A DNA stretch of 64,000 bases from VRUE01 sp963742535 (GCA_963742535.1 CAVUMC010000002.1:1488001-1552000), one strand, 5' to 3'. Counted from the first letter of the stretch, positions 36,148 through 45,021 are shown. The notes: generated by a model not told the origin, from the letters alone. Made by a program: numbers and translations.

Positions 36148-37538
36148 GTCGCTGGTCTCACTTCCGCTCCGGCCTTACGCGTCAGGCGCGCGGGCGCAGC
36201 AAGGACACGATCGCGATCTTCGTCCTGATCGCCCTTGGCATCGTGATGACGCTGTGGATCTTCACCCAGCAGAAAGCCTCGCTGCCGTCCTGGGTACCGG
36301 TCGTCGGCGAAGAATTCGCCCACGTCACGGGAGAGTTCACGACCGCCCAGGCGGTCACGCCGGGTCAGGGCCAGGCCGTCGACATCGCCGGCATCCAGAT
36401 CGGCAAGGTCACCTCGGTCGACCTCGAAGACGGCCACGCGGTCGTCGGCATGGACATCGAGCCGAAGTACCTGGAACTGATCCATCCCGACGCCTCGCTG
36501 CTGCTGCGGCCGAAAACGAACCTCAACGACATGATCGTCGAGGTCGATCCCGGCGCCGGCAAGGGCCATATCAAGGACGGCTACAACTTCCCGCTCTCAC
36601 GCACCGAACCCAACGTCAACCTTGACGCCTTTCTCGCGACGCTCGACGCCGATACTCGCCAGTACATCCAGCTGCTGGTCGCCGGTGGGGCCCAGGGGAT
36701 CGGTGGCCGTGGCCCCCAGCTCTCGCAGGCGTTCCGCCGCCTGCAACCGTTCTCGCACTACATCGCCGACCTCAACAAAGCGGTCGCTACCCGCCGCGAG
36801 GCGCTGGCGCGCGTGATCCACGATTTCGGGTCGCTGACCACCGAACTTGGTCGCCACGACACCGATATCGAACGCTGGGTCAGCTCTTCCAAGGGCGCGC
36901 TCGGCAACTTCGCCAACCAGCAGCACTCGATCGAAGAAATCCTGGTCGAATTCCCCTCGTCCCTGTCCGCGGCCGAATCGGCCTTCGCCAGCGCCGACAC
37001 CTTTGCCAAGACCGCGCGCCCGGCCCTGCTTGGCCTGATCCCGCAGGCGCAAGCGCTGAAGCCGGCGCTGAAGGCCAATGAGCGCCTCTTCGAACAGACG
37101 CTGGCGCCGATCCGGGATCAGATCCGGCCCTTCACCCGCGAAACCAGACCGGTGCTCACGCATGCCAAGCAGGGCTCGGCCGCACTGAGCAAGAGCGTTC
37201 GTGGCTTCGGCAACTCACTCGGCAGCTTCAACAGCTTCCTCAACGAGCTGGCCTACAAGCCGAAAGGCAAGCAGCAGAGCTACCTCTTCTATCTGCCCTG
37301 GCTCAACCACAACACCAACTCGACCTTCAACCTCAGCGATCCAGCGGGTCCGATCGGCAGGGCCTTGGTGATGATCTCCTGCAACGGCACCGAACTCGCC
37401 TACGGCTTCGCGAACGGCAAACCGTACATTCAGGCCTTGCTTAGAGGAGCAAATGTGCCGCGCAAGAGCGAAATGCCGACGATTCCGCCTGACAAATCGA
37501 CGCAAACCGCAACCGGCTGTGGCCCCGGAACCGAATGA
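36144..37538 (+). CDS. MCE/MlaD family protein, fifth of six
   Basis: 464 residues: anchor (TIAIFVLIALGIVMTLWIFT), MCE domain with QAVTPGQGQAVDIAGIQIG and KVTSVDLEDGHAVVGMDI, then NLDAFLATLDADTRQYIQLL and the helical region. A C-terminal Cys (SCNGTEL) occurs in a conserved end segment. Start overlaps the stop of the fourth gene by 4 nt. Confidence 0.9.
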   Translation: MSRWSHFRSGLTRQARGRSKDTIAIFVLIALGIVMTLWIFTQQKASLPSWVPVVGEEFAHVTGEFTTAQAVTPGQGQAVDIAGIQIGKVTSVDLEDGHAVVGMDIEPKYLELIHPDASLLLRPKTNLNDMIVEVDPGAGKGHIKDGYNFPLSRTEPNVNLDAFLATLDADTRQYIQLLVAGGAQGIGGRGPQLSQAFRRLQPFSHYIADLNKAVATRREALARVIHDFGSLTTELGRHDTDIERWVSSSKGALGNFANQQHSIEEILVEFPSSLSAAESAFASADTFAKTARPALLGLIPQAQALKPALKANERLFEQTLAPIRDQIRPFTRETRPVLTHAKQGSAALSKSVRGFGNSLGSFNSFLNELAYKPKGKQQSYLFYLPWLNHNTNSTFNLSDPAGPIGRALVMISCNGTELAYGFANGKPYIQALLRGANVPRKSEMPTIPPDKSTQTATGCGPGTE

Positions 37539-39109
37539 GCAAGCGCGCGCCAAGCACAACCCAGCTCCTGGTCATCGCCGGCTTCGCCCTCTCCTGCTTC
37601 GGCATCCTGCTTTTCCTCTGGATCACCTTCGGCGGGCCGACGCCGTTCAAGGCAAAGTCGTACGAGATCAACGTTCCGTTCAAGGAGGCGACGCAGCTCG
37701 CCCAGCAGTCCGACGTGCGTATCTCCGGCGTCTCGGTCGGCAAGGTCCAGGACATCGTCCTCGCACCCAACGGCGAACAGGCGATGGCCAAGGTCGACAT
37801 CAACGACAAGTACGGGCCGTTGCCGGCGGACACCCGCGCCGTCCTGCGAACCAAGACGCTGCTCGGCGAGACCTACATCGAACTTACGCCGGGCAGCAAA
37901 GATGGGCCGCGGCTCGCGGATGGTGGCACCCTGCCCGAAGCTCAGATCGCCGAATCGGTGCAGCTCGACGAGATCTTCCGCACCTTCAACGCCAAAACCC
38001 GGGCCGCCTTCCAGACCTGGCAGCAGGAAGCGGCCGTCGCAATCCAGGGACAGGGCGCCAACCTCTCTTACGCCTTCGGTGAGCTCGAACCGACCTTCAC
38101 CCAGTTCGATCGCCTGTTCCGTGTCCTCGACAGCCAACGGCTCGCGGTCAAGCAGCTCTTCCGCAACGGCGCCACCTCGCTGGAAGCGCTGCGCGGCCGC
38201 CAGGGCGAGCTGGCGAGCCTGATCCAAAACTCCAACGCTGTCTTCAAGACCACTGCCGAGCGCGACCGCCAGATCGAAGCGCTCTTCCGTGCCTTCCCGA
38301 CCTTCCAGGACGAGTCGCGCCTCACTCTCGATCGCCTCAAGGGCTTCGCGCTCAACGCCAACCCGGTGATGAAGCAGCTGGTGCCCGTCGCCGAAGAACT
38401 TTCGCCGACCTTGATCGCCTTCTCGAAGCTGGCGCCGGAAGCAAAGGGATTCTTCGAAGGGCTCGAACCCGTGATCGATCGGGCACCGACCGGCTTCCCC
38501 GCCGTTCGCAAGCTTTTCCGCGACGAATTCCCGCCACTGCTGCGTGCGGTCGATCCGTTCCTGCGCAATCTCAACCCTGTAATCACTGGCCTCGGCCTCT
38601 ACAAGCACGAGCTGACGGGGACGATGGGCAACCTCGCCTCGATCTCGAACGCCGTGCTGCCCACCAATGCGAAGGGCAACCAGGTCCACTACCTGCGGGC
38701 AATGGGGCCGTTCAATCCTGAATCGCTGGCCACCTACCCCAGTCGGACCACGACCAATCGGACCAACGCCTATCCGCAACCTCTGGCAATGAAGAGCCTG
38801 GCGACTGGTCTGCCCAGCTTCGATACGCGCGGATGCTCCGCTGGCGTCACTGCAACGCTCGACGAAAAAGCCACGTTGGAAAGCCCGGCCTTCAATGCAC
38901 GCACCGCGCAGAGCAAGAGGACCACGGCGGACAACGAAAAATTCTCGAAGAACTTCTTCGAAGTCCTCAAGAAGTACGCCTTCGCCGGCCAGACCGATTC
39001 AGCCGCGGTTTCGGGCCCAAGCTGCTACCAGCAGGCGCCCTTCAACCCGATCGGGCGCAACGGTCCTCAGACGACCTACCAGCAGACCTTCGAACAGAGC
39101 CGCGAATAG
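37535..39109 (+). CDS. MCE/MlaD family protein, sixth of six
   Basis: 524 residues, the longest of the set: anchor (LLVIAGFALSCFGILLFLWI), MCE domain (INVPFKEATQLAQQSDVRIS, VGKVQDIVLAPNG, RTKTLLGETYIELTPG), QLDEIFRTFNAKTRAAFQTW, the tunnel helices, and a C-terminal domain with several Cys. It ends the operon, 7 nt before the convergent ArsR-type gene's stop. No YrbE permease or Mkl ATPase gene lies in the window. Confidence 0.9.
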   Translation: MSKRAPSTTQLLVIAGFALSCFGILLFLWITFGGPTPFKAKSYEINVPFKEATQLAQQSDVRISGVSVGKVQDIVLAPNGEQAMAKVDINDKYGPLPADTRAVLRTKTLLGETYIELTPGSKDGPRLADGGTLPEAQIAESVQLDEIFRTFNAKTRAAFQTWQQEAAVAIQGQGANLSYAFGELEPTFTQFDRLFRVLDSQRLAVKQLFRNGATSLEALRGRQGELASLIQNSNAVFKTTAERDRQIEALFRAFPTFQDESRLTLDRLKGFALNANPVMKQLVPVAEELSPTLIAFSKLAPEAKGFFEGLEPVIDRAPTGFPAVRKLFRDEFPPLLRAVDPFLRNLNPVITGLGLYKHELTGTMGNLASISNAVLPTNAKGNQVHYLRAMGPFNPESLATYPSRTTTNRTNAYPQPLAMKSLATGLPSFDTRGCSAGVTATLDEKATLESPAFNARTAQSKRTTADNEKFSKNFFEVLKKYAFAGQTDSAAVSGPSCYQQAPFNPIGRNGPQTTYQQTFEQSRE

Positions 39110-39116
39110 TCAGCCG

Positions 39117-39749
39117 TTAGCGCTTGCGGCGCTCGGCTACCGGCGATTCGAAAGCGGTGACGGCGAAGGTGGTGGGGAAGCATTCTTTGCCACTCTCGGC
39201 CGCGCGCTCAGCACTCGCGTTTTCGATCGCTTTGACGCGGTCGATCAGCTGCCTAGAGGCCTCGATGAATTCGTTCCAGCCGGCCTCATCCATGCCGCCG
39301 CCGACCCAGTAGAAGATCGCGTCGTCGCGTGAGTCGAAGGTGCCCGCGTTGACCGCCTGAGTGCAGCGCGAGATCAAGTCCTGGAAGCCGGCGATGCGCA
39401 CTCCCGCCTGCGTTGCCCTGCCAAGCTCCTTCCAGTTGGCATCGCTGACCATGCCGCGACGGCAGCCGCGGTAGCGATGTTCCTTGGAGCCGCGTTTGGG
39501 AATTTCCTCGACTAGTTCGAGGAAGCCGAACTCGAGCAGCTTGCGGAAGTGGTAGGCGACGGTCGAAAGCGGCGCGCCCATTTCTTCCGAGTATTCGCTC
39601 GGGCTGATCGTGCGCTGGTTGGCCAGGGAGAGGATCTGCAGCCGCAGCGGGTGGGCGATCGCCTTGGTCAAACGACGGTCGATCAGGTCGGCTGTCGCCT
39701 CTTCAGCCTTTTGGTTGACGCGGGTGGTCCGTCTTTTCTTTCCGCTCAT
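39117..39749 (-). CDS. ArsR-type winged-helix regulator
   Basis: 210 residues. An ArsR-like N-terminal winged helix (KAIAHPLRLQILSLANQRTI, then SEYSEEMGAPLSTVAYHFRK as recognition helix) is followed by a C-terminal helical domain of unknown ligand (WVGGGMDEAGWNEFIEASRQ). The ATG has GAGG 6 nt upstream. It is convergent with the mce operon and its upstream region is AT-rich, so autoregulation is possible. Targets are unknown; its closeness to mce suggests a link but does not show one. Confidence 0.8.
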   Translation of the reverse strand: MSGKKRRTTRVNQKAEEATADLIDRRLTKAIAHPLRLQILSLANQRTISPSEYSEEMGAPLSTVAYHFRKLLEFGFLELVEEIPKRGSKEHRYRGCRRGMVSDANWKELGRATQAGVRIAGFQDLISRCTQAVNAGTFDSRDDAIFYWVGGGMDEAGWNEFIEASRQLIDRVKAIENASAERAAESGKECFPTTFAVTAFESPVAERRKR

Positions 39750-40129
39750 TTTTGCCTCAAAAAAACGTACTTATCATGACATCTAAGTTATTGCGCTTTT
39801 TATATCTCAATCCTTCCTCCCCCCATCGATCAAAAGTAATTTTGTAATCGTCAGGGCGCTCCCCCGTGAGCGCTGTATCGGTGCACGGGAGGAGGTGAGA
39901 ATCGATGCGCATCATCAAAGCGGCGCAGGTCGCTCCATTGATCAGCATTCACAAGTCGAACTAGCGGGTTGACACCGGCGCTCGGTCGCCAATTGCGCCG
40001 GGCGCCTTGACGATTTCTTTCCTCTCAATTTGCAGGGACGTGGATCAGTCGTGAATCTCTCGTCTGGTTTCCTAGAGCTTCCGAGCGATCGAGGCCCGTT
40101 CCGCCGCTCGGAGCCCTTAACTGAATCGA
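39750..40129. other. AT-rich intergenic region before dnaB
   Basis: The longest gene gap in the window (380 nt) and its most AT-rich part, with a T/A-rich stretch at 39750-39850. It holds a GCGCTC/GAGCGC hairpin at about 39855-39873, a 19-codon reading frame with an excellent ribosome site (39905-39964), a TTGACA at 39966 region and a TTGACG further on without clear -10 partners, and a GGCGC/GCGCC inverted repeat around 39978-40004. It probably carries promoters for both the ArsR-type gene and dnaB, and possibly a small regulatory or peptide gene. Confidence 0.5.
39905..39964 (+). CDS. Possible 19-residue peptide gene
   Basis: ATG at 39905 is preceded by GGGAGGAGGTGAG, the strongest Shine-Dalgarno in the window at good distance. 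The frame reads MRIIKAAQVAPLISIHKSN and stops at 39964. Codons such as ATT, TTG and CCA are less GC-biased than in normal genes here. It could be a leader peptide, a short regulatory ORF or a peptide precursor; I recognise no family. The strong ribosome site is the main support. Confidence 0.4.
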   Translation: MRIIKAAQVAPLISIHKSN

Positions 40130-41554
40130 ATGGCTTCCGCTCCGACAGCCCACGTCCCGCCGCAGAACATCGAGGCCGAGGAATCGGTCCTGGGCGCGAT
40201 GCTCGTCTCCGAGTCGACCCTGACCCGGGTGATCGACGAGGTCAAGCTCAACGCCGCCGACTTCTACCTCGACAAGCACGCGGCGATCTTTACCTGCGTT
40301 CACGATCTCTATGCGGCCTCGAAGCCGGTCGACGAGCTCAGCGTCACCGAGGCCTTGGTCCAGCACAACCAGATCGAAGAGGTGGGCGGCAAGCACTACG
40401 TCTCCGAGCTGGCTGCCAAGGTGCCGGCAGCGGGTAACGCCAAGCACTACGCGGAGATCGTCCAGCAGAATTCGCTGCTGCGCCGGCTGCTCGGTGCCGG
40501 CCAGGAGATTCAGGGTTGGGTGCACGAGCGCGACGGCGAGCCGCGGGAGCTCTCCGAGCGGGCCGAGAAGCTGCTCTTCGAGGTTGCACACAAAGAGCAG
40601 GCGAGCGACTTCAAACTGCTTTCGGAGATCCTCCACGGCGAGGTCGATCGGCTGGAGAAGCTCTCCACCGGCGAGACGGAATTGACCGGCACGCCTTCGG
40701 GTTTCCGCGACATCGACGCGATCACCGGGGGCTTCCAGCCCGGCAACCTGATCATCGTGGCGGCCCGCCCGGCAATGGGGAAGAGCGCAATCGTCGCCAA
40801 CATCGCCGAAAACGTGGCGGTCAAGCACAATCAGCCGGTCGCCTTCTTCTCGCTCGAGATGTCCGAGGTCGAGCTGGCCCAGCGCTTCATCGCCTGCCGG
40901 GCGCGGATCTCCGGCGACAAGCTGCGCAAGGGCCAGGTCTCCCAGAAGGATTGGCCGAAGGTGGTACGAGCCTGTAACGAGCTCGAGGAAGCGCCGCTCT
41001 GGTTCGACGATTCCTCCGACCTCGGCGTGCTTGACCTGCGGGCCAAGGCGCGCCGCCTGCACGCCCAGGAACAGGACAAGGGCGGGCTGGGGCTGATCAT
41101 CGTCGACTACCTGCAGCTAATGCGCACCGACGACCCGCGCGCCAACCGGGTCGAGCAGGTCGGGCAGATCAGCCGTGGGCTGAAGATCCTCGCCCGCGAG
41201 CTCGAGGTGCCAGTGCTGGCGATCTCCCAGCTCTCGCGCGCACCGGAGCAGCGCCACCCGCCAAAGCCGATGCTCTCGGACCTGCGCGAATCGGGGAACC
41301 TCGAGCAGGACGCCGACGTCGTCGCCTTCCTCTTCCGCGAGGACTACTACCGCGATCCCGAAGACGAGCCGGACGGCCTCGCTGACCTGATCATCGCCAA
41401 GCATAGGAACGGACCGATCGCATCGCCGAAGCTGGTCTTCCTCGACCGTTTCCCCAAGTTTGCCGACTACGCCGGCCAGGAGCAGCCGATCGAGCAGCCC
41501 GTCGGCGAGGGGCCACCAATCGACGACGTCGCCGCAGCGGGGCCGGAGTTCTAG
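40130..41554 (+). CDS. dnaB: Replicative DNA helicase DnaB
   Basis: 474 residues. N-terminal domain opens PPQNIEAEESVLGAMLVSE; the RecA-like domain has Walker A AARPAMGKSAIVANI (about residues 216-230), FSLEMSEVELAQR, Walker B GLIIVDYLQLM and the arginine finger region ISQLSRAPEQR, with FLFREDYY and LIIAKHRNGP near the end. No intein is present. It is followed at once by its probable loader gene. The ATG lies 7 nt after TTAACT, suggesting a nearly leaderless mRNA. Confidence 0.96.
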   Translation: MASAPTAHVPPQNIEAEESVLGAMLVSESTLTRVIDEVKLNAADFYLDKHAAIFTCVHDLYAASKPVDELSVTEALVQHNQIEEVGGKHYVSELAAKVPAAGNAKHYAEIVQQNSLLRRLLGAGQEIQGWVHERDGEPRELSERAEKLLFEVAHKEQASDFKLLSEILHGEVDRLEKLSTGETELTGTPSGFRDIDAITGGFQPGNLIIVAARPAMGKSAIVANIAENVAVKHNQPVAFFSLEMSEVELAQRFIACRARISGDKLRKGQVSQKDWPKVVRACNELEEAPLWFDDSSDLGVLDLRAKARRLHAQEQDKGGLGLIIVDYLQLMRTDDPRANRVEQVGQISRGLKILARELEVPVLAISQLSRAPEQRHPPKPMLSDLRESGNLEQDADVVAFLFREDYYRDPEDEPDGLADLIIAKHRNGPIASPKLVFLDRFPKFADYAGQEQPIEQPVGEGPPIDDVAAAGPEF

Positions 41555-42289
41555 GTGGCGATCCCCCGCAGCGAACCCTTCCGCGAAGTCGCCTGCCCGC
41601 TCGGCGTCTGCGACGGCTCCGGCTGGATCCTCGGTCCCGAGGACGTGGCGCGCGAATGCGAGTGCCGCGCCCCACGGCTCAAACGCGGCCGCGTACGCGG
41701 CGTCGCTTCGGTGATTCCGCCTCGCTACCGCGGCGTCTCCTTCGATCGCCCGCCGGTCTCCGACATGGCGCGCGACCTGCAGACCAAGATTGTCGTTGAA
41801 CGAGTCCGTGCATTCGTCGATGAGCTTGATGATCGACTGGAGCGGGGCCAAGGCCTGTGGCTCACGGGGGGCACGGGCACGGGCAAGACGACACTCGCGA
41901 TGCTTGCTTCAAAGGCGGCACTAGAGGCTGGCCACTCAGTTGCCATCTACTCGCTTCCGAAGCTTCTTGCACGCATAAGGCGCACATATGACGGCGAGCC
42001 TGGCGAAGACTCCTATTCAGCTTTCTTCGAGCGGCTCACATCTGTTGATCTTCTCCACATCGACGACCTTGGCGCTGAGAAAAAGTCTGATTGGGTCTTG
42101 GAGCAGCTCTACGCGCTGGTCAACGAGCGCTATGAGGAGAAGCGCTCGATACTGATCACGAGTAATTTCGATGGCGTCGAATTGGAGGAGCAGATCGGCC
42201 CTCGCATCGTCTCGCGTCTCACTGAGATGACCGAGCCACTGCCGCTCTTCGGCGAGGACAATCGCAAGGAGAGCTGGCAGGCTGCCTAA
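41555..42289 (+). CDS. DnaC/DnaI-like helicase loader ATPase
   Basis: 244 residues. The N-terminus has a zinc-ribbon-like Cys cluster (CPLGVCDGSG and ECEC) followed by the AAA+ domain: PPRYRGVSFDRPP, Walker A LTGGTGTGKTTLAM (about residues 104-117), Walker B LLHIDDLGAEKKSDW and ITSNFDGVEL (sensor 1). The GTG directly follows the dnaB stop with no gap, fitting a loader for that helicase. Codon use in the second half is less GC-biased than around it. Confidence 0.87.
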   Translation: MAIPRSEPFREVACPLGVCDGSGWILGPEDVARECECRAPRLKRGRVRGVASVIPPRYRGVSFDRPPVSDMARDLQTKIVVERVRAFVDELDDRLERGQGLWLTGGTGTGKTTLAMLASKAALEAGHSVAIYSLPKLLARIRRTYDGEPGEDSYSAFFERLTSVDLLHIDDLGAEKKSDWVLEQLYALVNERYEEKRSILITSNFDGVELEEQIGPRIVSRLTEMTEPLPLFGEDNRKESWQAA

Positions 42290-42292
42290 TCC

Positions 42293-42345
42293 GTTGTCCC
42301 GTCGCATGGCCACGCGGGTATGCGCTGGCCATATGACGGGACAAC
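42293..42345. repeat. Long imperfect hairpin upstream of purA
   Basis: GTTGTCCCGTC (42293-42303) pairs with GACGGGACAAC (42335-42345), and ATGGCCA (42306-42312) with TGGCCAT (42326-42332), separated by a 2-nt internal bulge on each side and a 13-nt loop. It starts 3 nt after the helicase-loader stop and ends 19 nt before the purA ATG. It could be a terminator of the dnaB operon or an attenuator/operator for purA; no U-tract follows. Confidence 0.6.
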
Positions 42346-42364
42346 AAGGCACAATGCCCGGGTC

Positions 42365-43732
42365 ATGCCGGGTCTCGTAATAGTTGGCGCCCAATGGGGC
42401 GATGAGGGCAAGGGGAAGGTCACCGACCTGCTCGCTGAGCGCGCCAGCGCGATCGTGCGCTTCCAAGGCGGCAACAACGCCGGACACACGATCGTCCGCG
42501 AAGGCGAGGAGTTCAAGTTCCACCTGATCCCCTCCGGGATCCTCTATCCCGACAAGGCCTGCGTGATCGGCAACGGCGTCGTCCTTGACCCGCGAATCTT
42601 GCTCGGCGAGATCGACGGGTTGCGACGTCGCGGCGTTGACATGGGCAACCTGAAGATCTCCGCCAATGCGCACCTGATCATGCCCTACCACGTGCTGCTC
42701 GATACGGCGGGGGAGCTGAAGCTGGGCAAGCTCTCGCTCGGTACCACCCGCCGTGGCATTGGCCCCTGCTACGCCGACAAGGCTCTGAGGCTCGGCATCC
42801 GCGTTCAGGACCTGCTCGACGAGAAGATCCTGCGGGCGAAGATCCGCACGGCGCTGGCGAGCAAGCAGCAGGCACTGCGCGAACTCTCGGTGCAACGACG
42901 CAAGCTGCGCAAGGAGGCGGGGGAGGGCAGCGGCGTCAGCGAGTCGGCGATCGAGGACGCGCCCGACCCTCGCATCGACCTGCACGCGATGACCGAGGAA
43001 CACATCAGCTACGGCCACCGGCTCGAGCCGCACATCGCCGACACTTCGAAGCTCTGCTGGGATGAGCTGGACGCTGGCAACACCGTGATCTTCGAGGGCG
43101 CTCAGGCGACCCTGCTCGACCTCGATCACGGCACCTATCCCTTCGTCACCTCGTCGAATCCGATCGCCGGCGCAGCCACGGTCGGCGCCGGCATCGGCCC
43201 GACCGACATCAACGAGGTCTGGGGAGTCGCCAAGGCTTACGCGACCCGGGTCGGCGCCGGACCGTTCCCCACCGAGCTGGAGGACGCCACCGGCCGTCAC
43301 ATGCTCGAAAAGGGGCACGAGTACGGGACGACGACCGGCCGCGAGCGTCGCTGCGGCTGGATGGACCTGGTGGCGCTGCGCTACGCGGTGCGGCTCAACC
43401 GCATGACCAGCCTGGCAATCACCAAGCTCGACGTATTGAGCGGTCTCCAGACTCTGCGCGTCGCGGTGCGCTACCGCTCGCGCGAGGGCGCCCTGCTCGA
43501 CAGCTTCCCCTACCACCAGTCGATCCTGCACGGTGCCGAGCCCGAGTACGAAGAGCTGCCCGGCTTTGAGGCGAACCTGGAGGAGTGCCGCAGCGCTGAG
43601 GACCTGCCGCGCGAGGCACGCGAGTATCTCGATTACATCGCCGAGTTCGCCGGCGTGCCGATCCGGCTGGTCGGCGTCGGGCCCGGGCGCGAGCAGGTCG
43701 TCTGGCTCGACTCAGCCGATCGCGCTGCCTGA
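42365..43732 (+). CDS. purA: Adenylosuccinate synthetase
   Basis: 455 residues; converts IMP and aspartate to adenylosuccinate using GTP. Seen: VGAQWGDEGKGKVTDLLAE (P-loop and catalytic Asp), FQGGNNAGHT, GTTRRGIGPCYADKALRLG, FEGAQATLLDLDHGTYPFVT and TTGRERRCGWMDLVALRYA. ATG 42365 matches the family's normal start. A large hairpin lies upstream. The 3' end overlaps the convergent lipoprotein gene by 21 nt. Confidence 0.96.
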   Translation: MPGLVIVGAQWGDEGKGKVTDLLAERASAIVRFQGGNNAGHTIVREGEEFKFHLIPSGILYPDKACVIGNGVVLDPRILLGEIDGLRRRGVDMGNLKISANAHLIMPYHVLLDTAGELKLGKLSLGTTRRGIGPCYADKALRLGIRVQDLLDEKILRAKIRTALASKQQALRELSVQRRKLRKEAGEGSGVSESAIEDAPDPRIDLHAMTEEHISYGHRLEPHIADTSKLCWDELDAGNTVIFEGAQATLLDLDHGTYPFVTSSNPIAGAATVGAGIGPTDINEVWGVAKAYATRVGAGPFPTELEDATGRHMLEKGHEYGTTTGRERRCGWMDLVALRYAVRLNRMTSLAITKLDVLSGLQTLRVAVRYRSREGALLDSFPYHQSILHGAEPEYEELPGFEANLEECRSAEDLPREAREYLDYIAEFAGVPIRLVGVGPGREQVVWLDSADRAA

Positions 43733-44452
43733 GAGCGCCGCCACCTTCCAAGCGTCGCCTTCTTCCCGCATCGGCATCGAGTAGACGCCCCGATCCGGGC
43801 CGTAGTAGATGAGGAAACCCTGGTCGCCTTCGCGACGGAAGCTGCCGGCGTCGATGGTGGTGACTTCGCGTTCGAGCGCGGGGGGCAGGGGCCGGGTAAA
43901 GGCCTTTAGCGCCTCGCTGCAGCCAGCGCCATTGAGTTCGGGAGCCTGGGAGACGAGCTTGACCAGCTGTTCAATATTGGACTTCGCCAGGTAGGAGCAA
44001 GCAGCGTCCCAATTTCCTTCTGCCCGGGCGGTGTAGAAGCTGTGGACGATTTCGGCCACTTCCTGCAGTTCCGATTCGCTCTCTTCGCCGAATTCCTGAA
44101 TGCTGTTGTCGCCGCCTTTGGTGCGGAACTGCGCCGAGCCACCGCCGGAGACATTGAGCGGTGCGACGGCGTTTTTGGAACCGCCGCCTTCACTCTGCCC
44201 GTCGCCCTGTGAAGAGTTCCCGCTCTGCTGGTCGCCCTGATTTTCCGGCTGTCCCTGAGAGCCGCTTTGGCCTTGACCACCCTGAGTTTCCTGGTCGCTG
44301 CCGCTTTGGGCGCTGGTCGTCGAGCCCCCGGTTGAAGTTGCCGCGGTTGAGCTGCTCGAGTCCGAATCCGAGCTGCCGCAAGCGGCAAGAAGCACGGTTG
44401 CGAGTACGACGGCAACGGTGGCCGCGAGCGGCCATTTCCCTTCCCTGGTCAC
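43712..44452 (-). CDS. Lipoprotein, paralogous pair (member 1)
   Basis: 246 residues. Signal sequence ending in the lipobox LLAAC (VAVVLATVLLAACGSS), a Ser/Gly/Gln-rich low-complexity linker of ~90 residues, then a globular domain: EIVHSFYTARAEGNWDAACS, a second Cys, and FLIYYGPDRGVYSMPMREEG...WKVAALS. The domain is shared with the next lipoprotein and looks like an NTF2/SnoaL-type helical-sheet domain, which is inference. GTG 44452 is the start; a TACAAT box lies 8 nt upstream. Confidence 0.75.
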   Translation of the reverse strand: MTREGKWPLAATVAVVLATVLLAACGSSDSDSSSSTAATSTGGSTTSAQSGSDQETQGGQGQSGSQGQPENQGDQQSGNSSQGDGQSEGGGSKNAVAPLNVSGGGSAQFRTKGGDNSIQEFGEESESELQEVAEIVHSFYTARAEGNWDAACSYLAKSNIEQLVKLVSQAPELNGAGCSEALKAFTRPLPPALEREVTTIDAGSFRREGDQGFLIYYGPDRGVYSMPMREEGDAWKVAALSGSAIG

Positions 44453-44460
44453 CGCTGACG

Positions 44461-44466
44461 ATTGTA
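44461..44466 (-). promoter_or_regulatory. Candidate -10 box for lipoprotein 1
   Basis: Minus-strand TACAAT, 8 nt before the GTG at 44452. The same AATACAATCG context precedes the paralogous lipoprotein gene. Confidence 0.45.
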
Positions 44467-44484
44467 TTCGATCGTTGTCGTCGC

Positions 44485-45006
44485 TCAGCTGAGGCGATCC
44501 GACGAGAGTGAGGCGAGCTTCCAAGCGTCGCCCTCTCGGTTCAACGGCATCGCGTAGACGATTTTCCCGGCGCCGTAATAGATCAGGAAGGCCCGCTGAC
44601 CCTGCTTGCGCAGACTGCCGCCGTCGACGACCTTGCTGTCTTTCCGTTCCTTGGCCGACAGCCGAGTGAAGGTACCCAGGAACGAGGGGCACGACTTGTC
44701 TTCGAGATCCGTTGTCGAAGTGGCGAGGTGCTCGATTTTGGCCAGCATCGGCCGAGCGAGCTGCGCGCATGCCGCCGCCCAGTTTTCGTCTGCCCGGGCG
44801 GTGAAGAAGTCTTCCACCACGGTGGCGCCTTCTTCGAGCTCCTCCTTGCTGCCCTCTTCGCCGAAGTCGAGCAGGGGGCTCTTGGTCTGGTCGCGGAACT
44901 GGTCCGAGCCTTCTTCGGATCCCGAACCGCAGGCGATGAGCAGGCCCGCAGCGAGCACCGTCGCGATCAACAAGACAAATGCCCGTTTGCTCCGCACCCC
45001 TCGCAC
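44485..45006 (-). CDS. Lipoprotein, paralogous pair (member 2)
   Basis: 173 residues. Signal sequence with lipobox LLIAC (ATVLAAGLLIACGSG), then a shorter linker than its paralogue and the same domain: VVEDFFTARADENWAAACAQ, Cys in KSCPSFLGTF, and AFLIYYGAGKIVYAMPLNRE...WKLASLS. The stop is 32 nt before the paralogue's GTG, a tandem duplication that then diverged mainly in the linker. TACAAT lies 7 nt before the GTG at 45006. Function unknown. Confidence 0.75.
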   Translation of the reverse strand: MRGVRSKRAFVLLIATVLAAGLLIACGSGSEEGSDQFRDQTKSPLLDFGEEGSKEELEEGATVVEDFFTARADENWAAACAQLARPMLAKIEHLATSTTDLEDKSCPSFLGTFTRLSAKERKDSKVVDGGSLRKQGQRAFLIYYGAGKIVYAMPLNREGDAWKLASLSSDRLS

Positions 45007-45013
45007 GGCGGCG

Positions 45014-45019
45014 ATTGTA
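45014..45019 (-). promoter_or_regulatory. Candidate -10 box for lipoprotein 2
   Basis: Minus-strand TACAAT, 7 nt before the GTG at 45006, giving an almost leaderless transcript. Confidence 0.45.
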
Positions 45020-45021
45020 TT

